From assembly GCF_002909375.1 (NCBI RefSeq), contig NZ_PPXD01000009.1:1-64000 (forward strand): a stretch of DNA of 64,000 nucleotides, read 5' to 3'. Below, in pieces: positions 8,644-17,143 of this stretch. The stretch's first letter is position 1; every line of letters begins with the position of its first letter. The notes beneath the pieces were generated by a model that was given only the letters and a program-made list of their open reading frames with translations, was not told where the DNA came from and did no database searches. This DNA comes from Cryobacterium zongtaii (GTDB taxonomy: Bacteria; Actinomycetota; Actinomycetes; Actinomycetales; Microbacteriaceae). Position numbers and translations under genes: made by a program.

Positions 8644-8810
8644 TGGCTAAGGCTCAGGACGTACGTCCGATCATCAAGCTGCGTTCGACGGCAGGAACCG
8701 GTTACACCTACGTGACCAAGAAGAACCGTCGCAACAACCCCGACCGTCTCGTACTCAAGAAGTACGACCCCGTAGTGCGCAAGCACGTTGACTTCCGTGA
8801 GGAGCGCTAA
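8643..8810 (+). CDS. rpmG: 50S ribosomal protein bL33, zinc-free type
   Basis: This 55-residue protein has the bL33 signature [20 protein letters not shown] and no cysteine at all, so it is the C-minus form. It starts at an ATG overlapping the rpmB stop (TAATG). It ends 2 bases before rpsN, forming a tight three-gene ribosomal operon. Confidence 0.95.
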   Translation: MAKAQDVRPIIKLRSTAGTGYTYVTKKNRRNNPDRLVLKKYDPVVRKHVDFREER

Positions 8811-8812
8811 AA

Positions 8813-9118
8813 ATGGCGAAGAAGAGCATGATTGCCAAGAACAACCAGCGCAAGGTCATCGTTGAGCGTTACGCCGCGAAGCGCCTCGAGCTGAAGAAGG
8901 CTCTTGTCGACCCGGCCGGCACCGACGAGTCCCGTGAAGAGGCTCGCAAGGGCCTCCAGAAGCTGCCCCGCAACGCCTCGCCGGTTCGCCTGCGCAACCG
9001 CGACGCGGTTGACGGTCGTCCCCGTGGCCACCTCTCCAAGTTCGGCATCTCGCGCGTACGTTTCCGCGACATGGCGCACCGCGGCGAGCTGCCCGGCATC
9101 ACCAAGTCCAGCTGGTAA
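8813..9118 (+). CDS. rpsN: 30S ribosomal protein uS14, zinc-free type
   Basis: The 101-residue length and lack of a CxxC...CxxC cluster define the long, zinc-independent uS14. The conserved segment RCRxxGRPRG of the family is present as [22 protein letters not shown] near residue 60. In mycobacteria the same rpmB-rpmG-rpsN set is a Zur-repressed alternative operon. Here it lies next to zur, but without a visible Zur box it may be the constitutive set. A strong terminator follows at 9157. Confidence 0.94.
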   Translation: MAKKSMIAKNNQRKVIVERYAAKRLELKKALVDPAGTDESREEARKGLQKLPRNASPVRLRNRDAVDGRPRGHLSKFGISRVRFRDMAHRGELPGITKSSW

Positions 9119-9156
9119 CCAGCTACTGATCGCGTAACCGCGAACAGCGCAGTATC

Positions 9157-9194
9157 AACAGGGGATGCCCGACTTCGGTCGGTCATCCCCTGTT
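9157..9194 (+). terminator. Terminator after rpsN
   Basis: AACAGGGGATG...CATCCCCTGTT pairs around a CGAC-TTCG-GTCG tetraloop stem, with a two-base internal mismatch. It lies 39 bases after the rpsN stop and is followed by a T-rich TCTGCGTCTG stretch without a long U run. UUCG tetraloops are typical of stable terminators. Confidence 0.75.
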
Positions 9195-9302
9195 CTGCGT
9201 CTGCGCCCGAACGGCACCGTCGTCCCCGTACGGGGGCGCACAGTTCGCGCACAGCACAAACACACCCCAATCCGCCGGGCAAAGCGTCCCGAAACGCCGT
9301 AA

Positions 9303-9334
9303 ATCCGCGGAATCTCGCGGATCAATGCTAGATT
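9303..9334 (+). promoter_or_regulatory. Promoter of the HU gene with an inverted repeat in the -35 region
   Basis: TAGATT at 9329-9334, preceded by TGC, looks like an extended -10 element. ATCCGCG-GAATCT-CGCGGAT (9303-9322) is a perfect 7-bp inverted repeat that covers the expected -35 position, so it may be an operator. The gap 9119-9433 otherwise holds only the rpsN terminator and a roughly 100-base leader ending in GAGGAGG. Confidence 0.45.
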
Positions 9335-9433
9335 CAACGCGGTCGAACCGACCAACGGAGGCGTTGTCTCAACGTCGCCCGCTTCACGTGAATACCTGTT
9401 TTTTTACAGACGAAGGTCCGAGGAGGACACTCA

Positions 9434-9721
9434 ATGGCTGACAAGTCGCTGAACAAGACCGAGCTCGTTGCCAAGGTTGCCGCAGATTCTGGCCAGAGCC
9501 AGGCTGCTGTCGACGGCGTTCTGAACGCTTTCTTTGCAACCCTCGCCGACACCGTTGCGAACGACGGCAAGGTCACCATCCCGGGATGGCTCGGCGTCGA
9601 GCGCACCGCAACCGCCGCTCGCACCGGCCGCAACCCGCAGACCGGCGAAGAAATCGCCATTGCTGCCGGCCACCGCGTCAAGCTGACCGCTGGTAGCAAG
9701 CTCAAGGCTGCCGCCAAGTAG
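9434..9721 (+). CDS. hup: HU-family DNA-binding protein
   Basis: The 95-residue protein has the HU/IHF fold. Helices at 1-40 carry the typical start NKTELVAKVAADSG. A dimer strand and the DNA-binding arm with RTATAARTGRNPQTGEEIAI (about 56-75) follow, including the Asn-Pro at the arm tip. A GAGGAGG precedes the ATG by 7 bases. It compacts DNA as a homodimer. Unlike mycobacterial HupB it lacks a long Lys/Ala tail. Confidence 0.95.
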   Translation: MADKSLNKTELVAKVAADSGQSQAAVDGVLNAFFATLADTVANDGKVTIPGWLGVERTATAARTGRNPQTGEEIAIAAGHRVKLTAGSKLKAAAK

Positions 9722-9740
9722 GTTTCAGCTTTTGTAGTGC

Positions 9741-9772
9741 CGGTGGGCGTCGACTTCGGTCGGCGCCCACCG
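9741..9772 (+). terminator. Terminator after hup
   Basis: CGGTGGGCG and CGCCCACCG form a 9-bp stem continued by CGAC-TTCG-GTCG after single T/G mismatches. It sits 20 bases after the hup stop. The loop design is the same as in the rpsN terminator. Confidence 0.75.
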
Positions 9773-9857
9773 CTGGTTAACCGGCGTCGCCCGAAGGCGC
9801 CCGGCTGCGCGGTGGCCGGCCACGGCGGGTTCGGCTTCCCCCGCCGGTTAAGCTGGA

Positions 9858-11837
9858 GTGGTGTCCCGTTATGTGCGAATCATCGGGCCGGCAGCCCTGC
9901 TGTTGGCCGCGATTGTGGCGACGGTGGCGGGCCTGGTCTACGGCGGCGGTGCCGAGGCCCAGCTGCTCGCCGATCCCGGCGCTGTGGTGCGATGGGGCCT
10001 TCCGGTGGCCAAGCTGCTCGTCAACCTCGGCGCGGCCGGCACCATCGGTGCCCTGGTCCTGACCTGTTTCGCCCTGAGCCCGAAGGAACGTGAGTACGGC
10101 ACCGCCATCGACCTGGCCGCCGGCTCCGCCGCCTTCCTCACCATCGCGTCGGCGATCACCGGCTTCCTCACCTTCCTCCAGGTGACCAACGCGACGATCA
10201 GCTTCAACGACACTTTCAGCGCCACCGTCGGTCAGTTCTTCAGCCAGATCGAGCTCGGCCAGGCTTGGCTGTCCACCACCCTGATCGCCGCCGCCGTCAC
10301 CGTGCTCTGCTTCGCCGTGCGCAACCAGACCGCGCTGGTCTTCGTCACCGTGCTCGCCCTGCTCGCGCTGCTGCCGATGGCCCAGCAGGGCCACTCCGCC
10401 GGCGCCGAGGGCCATGACGCGGCCATCACGGCGCTGGGCCTGCACCTGGTCTTCGCAGCCGTATGGTTGGGCGGAATTCTCACCATCATCCTGCTGCACA
10501 AGCAGCTGTCGTCCGCGCGCCTGCGTGAGGTCGTCGGCCGGTATTCCACCCTCGCGCTGGTCAGCTTCGTGGTCGTCGCCGCCTCCGGCTACGTCAGCGC
10601 CGAGCTGCGCGTGGGCAGCTGGGACCGGCTGCTCACCGGCTACGGCATCCTGGTGCTCGCCAAGGTGGCGCTGCTGCTCGTGCTCGGCGGCTTCGGCGTG
10701 CTGCAGCGCCGGTACCTGATCGGCCGGATGCGCACCGGCGCCGGCCGCACCGACACCTTCTTCTGGTGGCTCGTGGTGGGCGAGATCGCGTTCATGGGCC
10801 TGGCCAGCGGCGTGGCCGCTGCCCTCGCCCGAACGGCCACCCCGGTCGCCCAGGTGGTCACCACGGCGATCCCCACCGCCACCCCGGCGCAGATCCTCAC
10901 CGGCGAGCCCCTGCCGCCCGAGCTCACCTTCGCCAGGTACTTCACCGAGTGGAACTTCGATCTCGCCTGGGTGCTGTTCTGCGCGTTCGGCATCTTCTTC
11001 TACCTCGCCGGGGTGCGGCGGCTGCGCCGCCGCGGCGACAGCTGGCCGCTGCACCGCACCATTTTCTGGACGCTGGGCATGGTCACCCTGTTCTACATCA
11101 CCAACGGCGGCGTGAACGTGTACGAGAAGTACCTCTTCTCCACCCACATGCTCGCGCACATGGCCCTGACGATGCTGGTGCCGGTGCTGCTGGTTCCCGG
11201 GGCTCCGGTCACCCTGGCGGCCCGCGCCATCCGGATGCGCCGCGACGGCAGCCGGGGCCCCCGTGAGTGGATCCTGCTGGCCGTGCACTCGCGCTTCGCC
11301 GGCATCATCTCGAACCCGATCGTGGCCGCGGTGCTTTTCGCCGGGTCGCTGTGGGTGTTCTACTACACGTCGCTGTTCAGCTGGGCGACGACGGACCACA
11401 TCGGCCACCAGTGGATGATCGTGCACTTCCTGATCACCGGGTACCTTTTCGTGCAGTCACTGATCGGCATCGACCCGGTGCCGTTCCGCCTGCCGTACAC
11501 GTTCAGGCTGCTGCTGCTGCTGGGCACCATGGCGTTCCACGCCTTCTTCGGCCTGGCCCTGATGACCGGCACCGGTCTGCTCCTCGCGGACTGGTACGGC
11601 GCCATGGGCCGCGACTGGGGGCTGAACGCCCTGGCCGACCAGCAGGCCGGCGGGGGGATCGCCTGGAGCGTCGGCGAGATCCCCACCATCGCATTGGCCA
11701 TCATCGTGGCCATCCAGTGGGGCCGCAGCGACGACAAGGAAACCAAGCGCCGGGACCGCAACGCCGACCGCACCGGCGAGGCCGAGCTCAACGACTACAA
11801 CGACCGCCTCGCACGCCTGGCAGCGCACGACAGATAG
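9858..11837 (+). CDS. CopD/CtaG fusion: copper transport and cytochrome oxidase copper-delivery protein
   Basis: The 659-residue membrane protein starts at GTG 9858 (a second GTG lies one codon later). The N-terminal half (about 1-330) is a CopD-type copper resistance domain, with VFAAVWLGGILTIILLHK. The C-terminal half (about 350-620) is a CtaG/Caa3-type domain, with the His-containing STHMLAHMALTMLVPVLLV and VYEKYLFS. About 14-15 hydrophobic segments are visible. The fusion is known in actinobacteria and probably moves copper across the membrane for oxidase assembly. The C-terminal 50 residues are charged and cytoplasmic-like. Confidence 0.88.
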   Translation: MVSRYVRIIGPAALLLAAIVATVAGLVYGGGAEAQLLADPGAVVRWGLPVAKLLVNLGAAGTIGALVLTCFALSPKEREYGTAIDLAAGSAAFLTIASAITGFLTFLQVTNATISFNDTFSATVGQFFSQIELGQAWLSTTLIAAAVTVLCFAVRNQTALVFVTVLALLALLPMAQQGHSAGAEGHDAAITALGLHLVFAAVWLGGILTIILLHKQLSSARLREVVGRYSTLALVSFVVVAASGYVSAELRVGSWDRLLTGYGILVLAKVALLLVLGGFGVLQRRYLIGRMRTGAGRTDTFFWWLVVGEIAFMGLASGVAAALARTATPVAQVVTTAIPTATPAQILTGEPLPPELTFARYFTEWNFDLAWVLFCAFGIFFYLAGVRRLRRRGDSWPLHRTIFWTLGMVTLFYITNGGVNVYEKYLFSTHMLAHMALTMLVPVLLVPGAPVTLAARAIRMRRDGSRGPREWILLAVHSRFAGIISNPIVAAVLFAGSLWVFYYTSLFSWATTDHIGHQWMIVHFLITGYLFVQSLIGIDPVPFRLPYTFRLLLLLGTMAFHAFFGLALMTGTGLLLADWYGAMGRDWGLNALADQQAGGGIAWSVGEIPTIALAIIVAIQWGRSDDKETKRRDRNADRTGEAELNDYNDRLARLAAHDR

Positions 11838-11869
11838 CGCCGGACCGGGCCCGGAGCCGGCACCCGCCG

Positions 11870-12946
11870 CTAGCGCAGCTGGATGGCCAGGGCGCCGTCG
11901 GGCTGGATCGTGACGGAGAGGGCCACCGAGAACGGGACATCCTCATCGCGGGTGCTCAGATCGCCGTCGTACAGGGACTGCACGTCGACCACGATGTGAG
12001 CCTGGCCGCCGGTGCTGGGCATGTCGAAGGCCGTCTCGCCGGCGGTGAGTACGACCTCCGGGTACTGCGCGATCGACCATGCCGGGGCGGACTTGACCCT
12101 GTTGTCGATCTCGATGCCGAAGGGGCAGTTCGACGGTTGCAGCACCTGCTGGGTGGCGCACTCGTCGAGGAACTCATTGAGCTTGGTCTGCACCTGGCCG
12201 GTGAAGGTCGTGTTGGGCACCGCGTCCACCGTGACGTCGGCGGCACCGGAGGCCACGACGGGCACACTCTGCACGGGCGCGGTCAGTAACGTCGAATCGT
12301 GGGAGATGTCGTAGACCGCCGGAGCGAAGGCCAGGTACGCACCCCGGTTCGAGAACGTGATCGGTGCGTCGGCCGCCGCATGGGCCCGGGTATCGAGGGT
12401 GAGTCCGTTCACCGAGAAGTCGGCCTCGTGCAGCACCGTCACCTGCAGCACCGCCAGGGGACTCGCGGCGAAGCCCCAGGTGCTGAACAGGCCGGCAACG
12501 GTGCCGAGGCGTTCCACGGTGAACTCCATCGAGGTCTCGGTGCCGTCCAGGCGGAAGTCGAACACCACGGTGTGCTGGCTCTTCTGGCCCACCTCGCTGT
12601 CCGCGGAGCTGGCCGTGTCGCTGACGAATTCGATGTCGGTGATCGAGCCCAGCACCGACGGACGTAGCAGAGTGCGCGGCAGGTCTTGGGGGAGACCGGC
12701 CGCTTCGAGGTCGGCATCCGTCGGTTCGGCGCCGGGAAGTGCCAGCGCGGTGTCGGTGTTGTGCGTGGCCAGCGCGTCGAGGTACTGCCGCACGAACCCG
12801 CCGGCACTGTACAGATCGCGGTTGAGAGCGCCGATGGTGGCGACCAGGGCGGCGCCGAGCAGGGCGCAGATAACGCAGACCGCAAGCGTGGCACGCAGAT
12901 AGCGCGCCCGCCGCACCCCGTTACCGACCCCGTAGCTCACCTCCAC
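11870..12946 (-). CDS. Membrane-anchored extracytoplasmic protein of unknown function
   Basis: The 358-residue protein starts at GTG 12946, with an alternative GTG two codons later. A basic leader and one hydrophobic segment (about 17-41) anchor it, and the rest is soluble, acidic and outside. Two internal domains seem present: a first part (50-200) and a second part (200-358), which contains two cysteines in CATQ...NCPFG that could form a disulfide. No family was recognised. It faces the CopD/CtaG gene tail to tail and has its own promoter region shared with the helicase gene. Confidence 0.7.
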   Translation of the reverse strand: MEVSYGVGNGVRRARYLRATLAVCVICALLGAALVATIGALNRDLYSAGGFVRQYLDALATHNTDTALALPGAEPTDADLEAAGLPQDLPRTLLRPSVLGSITDIEFVSDTASSADSEVGQKSQHTVVFDFRLDGTETSMEFTVERLGTVAGLFSTWGFAASPLAVLQVTVLHEADFSVNGLTLDTRAHAAADAPITFSNRGAYLAFAPAVYDISHDSTLLTAPVQSVPVVASGAADVTVDAVPNTTFTGQVQTKLNEFLDECATQQVLQPSNCPFGIEIDNRVKSAPAWSIAQYPEVVLTAGETAFDMPSTGGQAHIVVDVQSLYDGDLSTRDEDVPFSVALSVTIQPDGALAIQLR

Positions 12947-13155
12947 ATCCTACGGGGACCACCTCCAAGCTCGGTGCGGCTGCGCCGCCTGATGCGGGCC
13001 GGGCTGACCGGTGCACCGGGCCGAGCTCGGTGAGTTATCCACCGGCAGGCCGGGGCGCGGGTTGTGGGCCCGGCCGGACGGTTACAGTGGAAGGGAAACG
13101 CGATGCTCCTCGTGCCTTCGCGCCGCATCGCCCCGCATCCCACCGAAAGTTCCCT

Positions 13156-14469
13156 GTGACCGCGCTTCCCCCCGAAATTCCGCTTTCGCGCGAGCAGGCC
13201 GAGGTGTTCGCCGCCATCGAGGGCACCAAGCAGAACGTCTTCGTCACCGGTCGGGCCGGAACCGGTAAGTCCACGCTGCTCAACCACCTCTCCTGGAATA
13301 CCAGTAAGCAGATCGTCATCGCGGCGCCGACCGGCGTTGCCGCCCTGAACGTGGGCGGTCAGACCCTGCACTCGTTGTTCCGGCTGCCGATCGGCGTCAT
13401 CGCCGATCACGCGATCGACCAGAACGATCAACTGCGCAAGCTGCTCAACACGATCGACACCGTGGTCATCGACGAGGTCTCCATGGTCAACGCCGACCTG
13501 ATGGACGCCATCGACCGCAGCCTCCGTCAGGCCAGGCAACGCCCGCACGATACCTTCGGCGGCGTGCAGATCGTGCTCTTCGGCGACCCGTACCAGCTCG
13601 CTCCGGTGCCGGGGGATCCCGAGGAACGTGCCTACTTCGCCGACACCTACCGCTCGATGTGGTTCTTCGACGCGAAGGTGTGGCAGAGCGCCGAGCTGAA
13701 GATCTTCGAACTCACCGAGATCCACCGCCAGCACGACGCCGGCTTCAAGACGATGCTCAATGCGGTGCGCTATGGCCAGGTGACGCCCGAGATCGGTGGG
13801 GCACTCAACGGTGCGGGTGCCCGCACCCCGCCGAGCGAGGGAGTCATCACGCTGGCCACCCGCAATGACGCGGTCAATCGCATCAACGCTGCCGCGCTCA
13901 AGCGGCTGTCCGGCAAGTCCCTCTCGGCCAAAGCCGAGGTCACCGGCGACTTCGGTGGACGCACCTACCCGGCCGACGAGGTTCTCGAACTCAAGGTCGG
14001 TGCCCAGGTGATGTTCCTCCGCAACGACAACCCGCTCGACGGGGGTCCGCGCTGGGTGAACGGCACCATCGGCACCGTGACACGGGTCGACTCCACCGTG
14101 TACGTCGACATCGACGGCACCACCCACGAGGTGGAGCCCACGGTGTGGGAGAAGTTCAAGTACACCTACAACGCGGCGACGAAGAAGCTCAGCAAGGACG
14201 TCGTGGCCGAGTTCACCCAGTTCCCGCTGCGGCTGGCCTGGGCGGTCACGATCCACAAGTCGCAGGGTGCCACCTACGAGCGGGCGATCGTCGACCTCGG
14301 CACCAGGGTGTTCAGCCCCGGCCAGACCTATGTGGCGCTGAGCCGGCTGACCAGCCTGAACGGCCTCTACCTCACCCGGCCGTTGCGCCCGAGCGACATC
14401 ATCGTCGACGAGAACGTGCTCCGTTTCATGGAGGGCCTGCGCGTCACCCCCGCCGTCGAGGGCGCCTGA
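13156..14469 (+). CDS. Pif1/RecD2-type DNA helicase
   Basis: The GTG at 13156 gives 437 residues and begins where conserved sequence starts (LSREQAEVFAAI). SF1B helicase motifs appear in order: I GRAGTGKST, Ia AAPTGVAA, II VIDEVSM, III LFGDPYQLAPV, a TEIHRQ segment, and the C-terminal TIHKSQGATYERAIVDL with YVALSRL. The nucleotide-binding and UvrD_C_2 domains are complete. The likely role is 5'-3' unwinding in replication or recombination repair. It lies divergently from the membrane-anchored unknown. Confidence 0.9.
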   Translation: MTALPPEIPLSREQAEVFAAIEGTKQNVFVTGRAGTGKSTLLNHLSWNTSKQIVIAAPTGVAALNVGGQTLHSLFRLPIGVIADHAIDQNDQLRKLLNTIDTVVIDEVSMVNADLMDAIDRSLRQARQRPHDTFGGVQIVLFGDPYQLAPVPGDPEERAYFADTYRSMWFFDAKVWQSAELKIFELTEIHRQHDAGFKTMLNAVRYGQVTPEIGGALNGAGARTPPSEGVITLATRNDAVNRINAAALKRLSGKSLSAKAEVTGDFGGRTYPADEVLELKVGAQVMFLRNDNPLDGGPRWVNGTIGTVTRVDSTVYVDIDGTTHEVEPTVWEKFKYTYNAATKKLSKDVVAEFTQFPLRLAWAVTIHKSQGATYERAIVDLGTRVFSPGQTYVALSRLTSLNGLYLTRPLRPSDIIVDENVLRFMEGLRVTPAVEGA

Positions 14470-14523
14470 CCCCCTCCCGGACAACCCATCGATTCGGCCC
14501 AACCATATGAAGGCCACGGGTGC

Positions 14524-14880
14524 TCACTGCGTGGCTGGGTTCTTGCTGGGCATTTCGATGAGTGTTTGGCCGGGGTCGATGGTTGCCGGTGGTCGTAGCC
14601 AGTATTGGTCCTGGTGTTCGAGGATTTGCCAGCCTCGGGTGTGTAGTAGTCGGTGGTGGGGGTTGCAGAGCAGGATGCCGAGCCGGAGGTCGGTGCTGCC
14701 GTGGTCACGGGCCCAGTGTTGGATGTGGTGGGCTTCGGTGAGGGTGGGTGGTTTGTCGCAGTCGCCCCATCGGCAGCCGCCGTCTCGGGCGGCTAGGGCG
14801 ATGCGTTGTGCGGGGGTGAAGAGGCGTTCTTCGCGGCCGACGTCGAGGGGTTGGCCGGTGGGGTCACGGAATGAGCGCGG
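14524..14880 (-). pseudogene. C-terminal remnant of a DUF222-HNH endonuclease gene
   Basis: Reading leftward from 14880 to the stop at 14524, the frame encodes a typical HNH tail: ERLFTPAQRIALAARDGGC, then CDKPP, TEAHHIQHWARDHG, LCNPHHRLLH and a closing GWQILEHQDQYWLRPP. The upstream DUF222 domain and any start codon are missing, because the adjoining sequence belongs to another gene in a different frame. Codon choice (cta, cga, aaa, caa) differs from the neighbours. These genes are multicopy and often decayed in Microbacteriaceae. It is most likely inactive. Confidence 0.85.
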
Positions 14881-14881
14881 G

Positions 14882-15580
14882 CTAGAAGACCACCGGACTC
14901 GCTGCGAAGGCGCCGGTTCGCGCGAGCTGGATGGCGGGGTCTGCGCAGCCGTCGATGGGGTTGGGGGTGGCGACCCGGCTGCTCTGGTCGGTGTTCGGCG
15001 GCGTCACGGCGAGCTCGGTGACCGGGATGAGTGGGCAGCCGTACACTCCGGCCCGGGTAAGGTGCAGCAGGCTGAACGCCGAATCGCCCGGCTGCAGCAG
15101 CACGGCGGATGGCGCCGCACGCGGTTCCAGGCCCGAAGCGGCACCAATGGGCTGACCGGTGTCTGCGGACACCAACTGCACGCGGGGATATCCATTGGCG
15201 GTGCAGGCGACGGCGCCGGAGTTGGTCACGGAGAGGTCCCAGAAGAAGCTGCCCGCGCCGCTGTCGGCCGGGCGTTCCTGCAGGGCGAAAGACAGCCTGT
15301 CGGTGGTGCACGCGGATGCGGCACCCGGTTCACCCGGCGACCCCGGCGAACCGGGACCGCCGGTCGGCTCGGGCGAGGGGACGCTCGACGGCGTGGGCGT
15401 GGGCGTGGGCACCGGGGCTGCGGAGGGGAGGGCGGTGGGGGTGTCCGTCGGGTCAAGGGTGGGGATCAGCGGTACTCCGCAGGCGGTCAGCGTCACGGCG
15501 GCGCCGACCATTACGAGAAACACTGTGCCGAGTCGTCGGGCCGTGAAGCCGCGCGAGCGACCCGTCCCTACGCGGATCAT
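14882..15580 (-). CDS. DUF4232-domain lipoprotein with Pro/Gly-rich stalk
   Basis: The 232-residue protein has a signal peptide with lipobox LTAC near residue 34. A Thr/Pro stalk with PTPTPTP follows, then a collagen-like GGPGSPGSPGEPG stretch and a DUF4232 beta domain (about 90-232, starting SACTTDRLSFAL). Two cysteine pairs in the domain may form disulfides. DUF4232 proteins are exported in actinobacteria, with function unknown. The stop lies 2 bases beyond the HNH remnant, so the decayed gene was joined right behind this one. Confidence 0.82.
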   Translation of the reverse strand: MIRVGTGRSRGFTARRLGTVFLVMVGAAVTLTACGVPLIPTLDPTDTPTALPSAAPVPTPTPTPSSVPSPEPTGGPGSPGSPGEPGAASACTTDRLSFALQERPADSGAGSFFWDLSVTNSGAVACTANGYPRVQLVSADTGQPIGAASGLEPRAAPSAVLLQPGDSAFSLLHLTRAGVYGCPLIPVTELAVTPPNTDQSSRVATPNPIDGCADPAIQLARTGAFAASPVVF

Positions 15581-15656
15581 GCGCCCAGTATTGCACCGAC
15601 TGGGCTTCTAGGCGCCGCGGGCGCGACGGGCGCGCGCCCTGGGTACACTCCCGGCA

Positions 15657-17132
15657 ATGGGCTCTTCCGGCATTCCCCGCGGGGGTGGAATGCAGGGGGC
15701 ACGGGATGGGCAGCGGGTCGTCATGACAGGTCAGAAGGCACGACAGCGGGGAGGACTTCCGCGGAGCCGAACCGGCACCGTGAGCCGGCTGAGCCGGCTG
15801 AACGCGCTGGGCCGGCGGCACCGGCGGCCGGGGGTGGCCGCGGTGGCCCTCCTGACGGTGACCCTGGTGCTTCCCCTGCCGGGTTGCGTGGATGCGGCGG
15901 CACTGTTTCCCATCGGCCCGGATACGGCGTCGGGCGCACTGGCCACCGAGGCCGTTGCTTCGCTCGACGCCGCACTGGCCGAGGGAATGGACCTGGCCGG
16001 CGCGACCGGCGCTATCGCTGGCGTGTGGGCGCCGTGGGCGGGGCAGTGGCTGGCGAGCCCGGGTGCCGAGGGCTCCGGCATCGACCCCACCACCGGCCGT
16101 CCGGCCGGCGGCGGGGCGCTCACCACCGACATGCGATTTCGCATCGGCACCCTGACGGGCGCGATGACCTGCACGGTGTTGCTCCGACTCGTGGATGAGA
16201 AGCGCGTGGGCCTGGACGACCCCGTGTCGTCATACCTGACCCGCCTGCCCGGGGTGCAGGGCATCACCCTGCGTCAGCTGTGCCAGCACACCGCCGGCCT
16301 CGGCCAGCCGAACCTCGAGCCGCAGTTCGTCAACAATCCCACCCGACAGTGGCCGCCCCTCGAACTCGTCTCCGGCGGGCTCGGGTCCACCAGGACCGGA
16401 CAGCCTGGTCGGGTGTGGAACCCTTCCGACGCCGGCGTGCAACTTCTCGGGATGGCGCTGGAAGAGGCGACGGGCGACAGCTGGCCGGAACTCTACCGGC
16501 GGTACGTGTTCGAGCCGTTGGGGCTGCGCGACACGTCGTATCCCGATCCGCAGGACTTCGACCTGCCCGGCGACCACCCGCGGGGATGGGCCGCCGCTCT
16601 CGACACCGAAGGCACCCCGGACTGCACGCGTCCGGTCGATGTCACGCAGCTGTCCAACTCCATGAGCGGGGTGGCCGGCGGGGCCGTGTCCACCCTGGCT
16701 GATCTCAAGACCTGGTCGCAGGCGCTGGCCACCGGAGGATTGCTCTCCCCAGACGCAGCGGAACAGCAGTGGCGGAGCGTGCGGGAAGAGGGCGCCCCCC
16801 AGTGGCGGCGATACGGGCTGGGGGCGGAGCAGCTGGGCCCGATGCGCGGCGGCGGCGGCGCGATCCCCGGTTTCCTGTCGGCGACGCTCTCCGACCCGGA
16901 GAGCGGCCTGACCGTGGTGGTGATGGTCAACGATTCCAGCGCGGGTGCGGAGTTAGCCCTGGCCCTGGCGCAGCGCCTGGCGGCGATCGCAGCGGAGATG
17001 CCCGTATCGGAGGGGCAATCGGATGCGGGGCTTGAGCTGCCCTGGACGGCGGAGGAAGCGACGGCCCAGATGCGCGTGAACGCGGTCTGTCCGACCGGCA
17101 CAACCGGGATTCCGGCGGCGCCGGTCGGGTGA
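15657..17132 (+). CDS. Class C beta-lactamase-fold lipoprotein lacking the catalytic residues
   Basis: The frame gives 491 residues from ATG 15657. Later starts at 15690 or 15723 are possible and leave the signal intact. A lipoprotein signal ends in LPGC. The fold is that of the serine hydrolase/beta-lactamase C family: FRIGTLTGAMTCTVLLRLVD, LRQLCQHTAGL, PLGLRDTSYPD. The SxxK motif reads T-L-T-G, the YxN position reads P-S-D, and the HxG position reads G-G-G. Catalysis by the usual mechanism is therefore unlikely. It may bind peptidoglycan or act as a sensor. Confidence 0.8.
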   Translation: MGSSGIPRGGGMQGARDGQRVVMTGQKARQRGGLPRSRTGTVSRLSRLNALGRRHRRPGVAAVALLTVTLVLPLPGCVDAAALFPIGPDTASGALATEAVASLDAALAEGMDLAGATGAIAGVWAPWAGQWLASPGAEGSGIDPTTGRPAGGGALTTDMRFRIGTLTGAMTCTVLLRLVDEKRVGLDDPVSSYLTRLPGVQGITLRQLCQHTAGLGQPNLEPQFVNNPTRQWPPLELVSGGLGSTRTGQPGRVWNPSDAGVQLLGMALEEATGDSWPELYRRYVFEPLGLRDTSYPDPQDFDLPGDHPRGWAAALDTEGTPDCTRPVDVTQLSNSMSGVAGGAVSTLADLKTWSQALATGGLLSPDAAEQQWRSVREEGAPQWRRYGLGAEQLGPMRGGGGAIPGFLSATLSDPESGLTVVVMVNDSSAGAELALALAQRLAAIAAEMPVSEGQSDAGLELPWTAEEATAQMRVNAVCPTGTTGIPAAPVG

Positions 17133-17143
17133 CCGGTAGGAGC

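Noticed and set aside
9777-11426. A 549-codon leftward open frame over CopD/CtaG
   Set aside because: His/Gly/Glu-rich low-complexity product antisense to a multi-pass membrane protein; no start context and no family.
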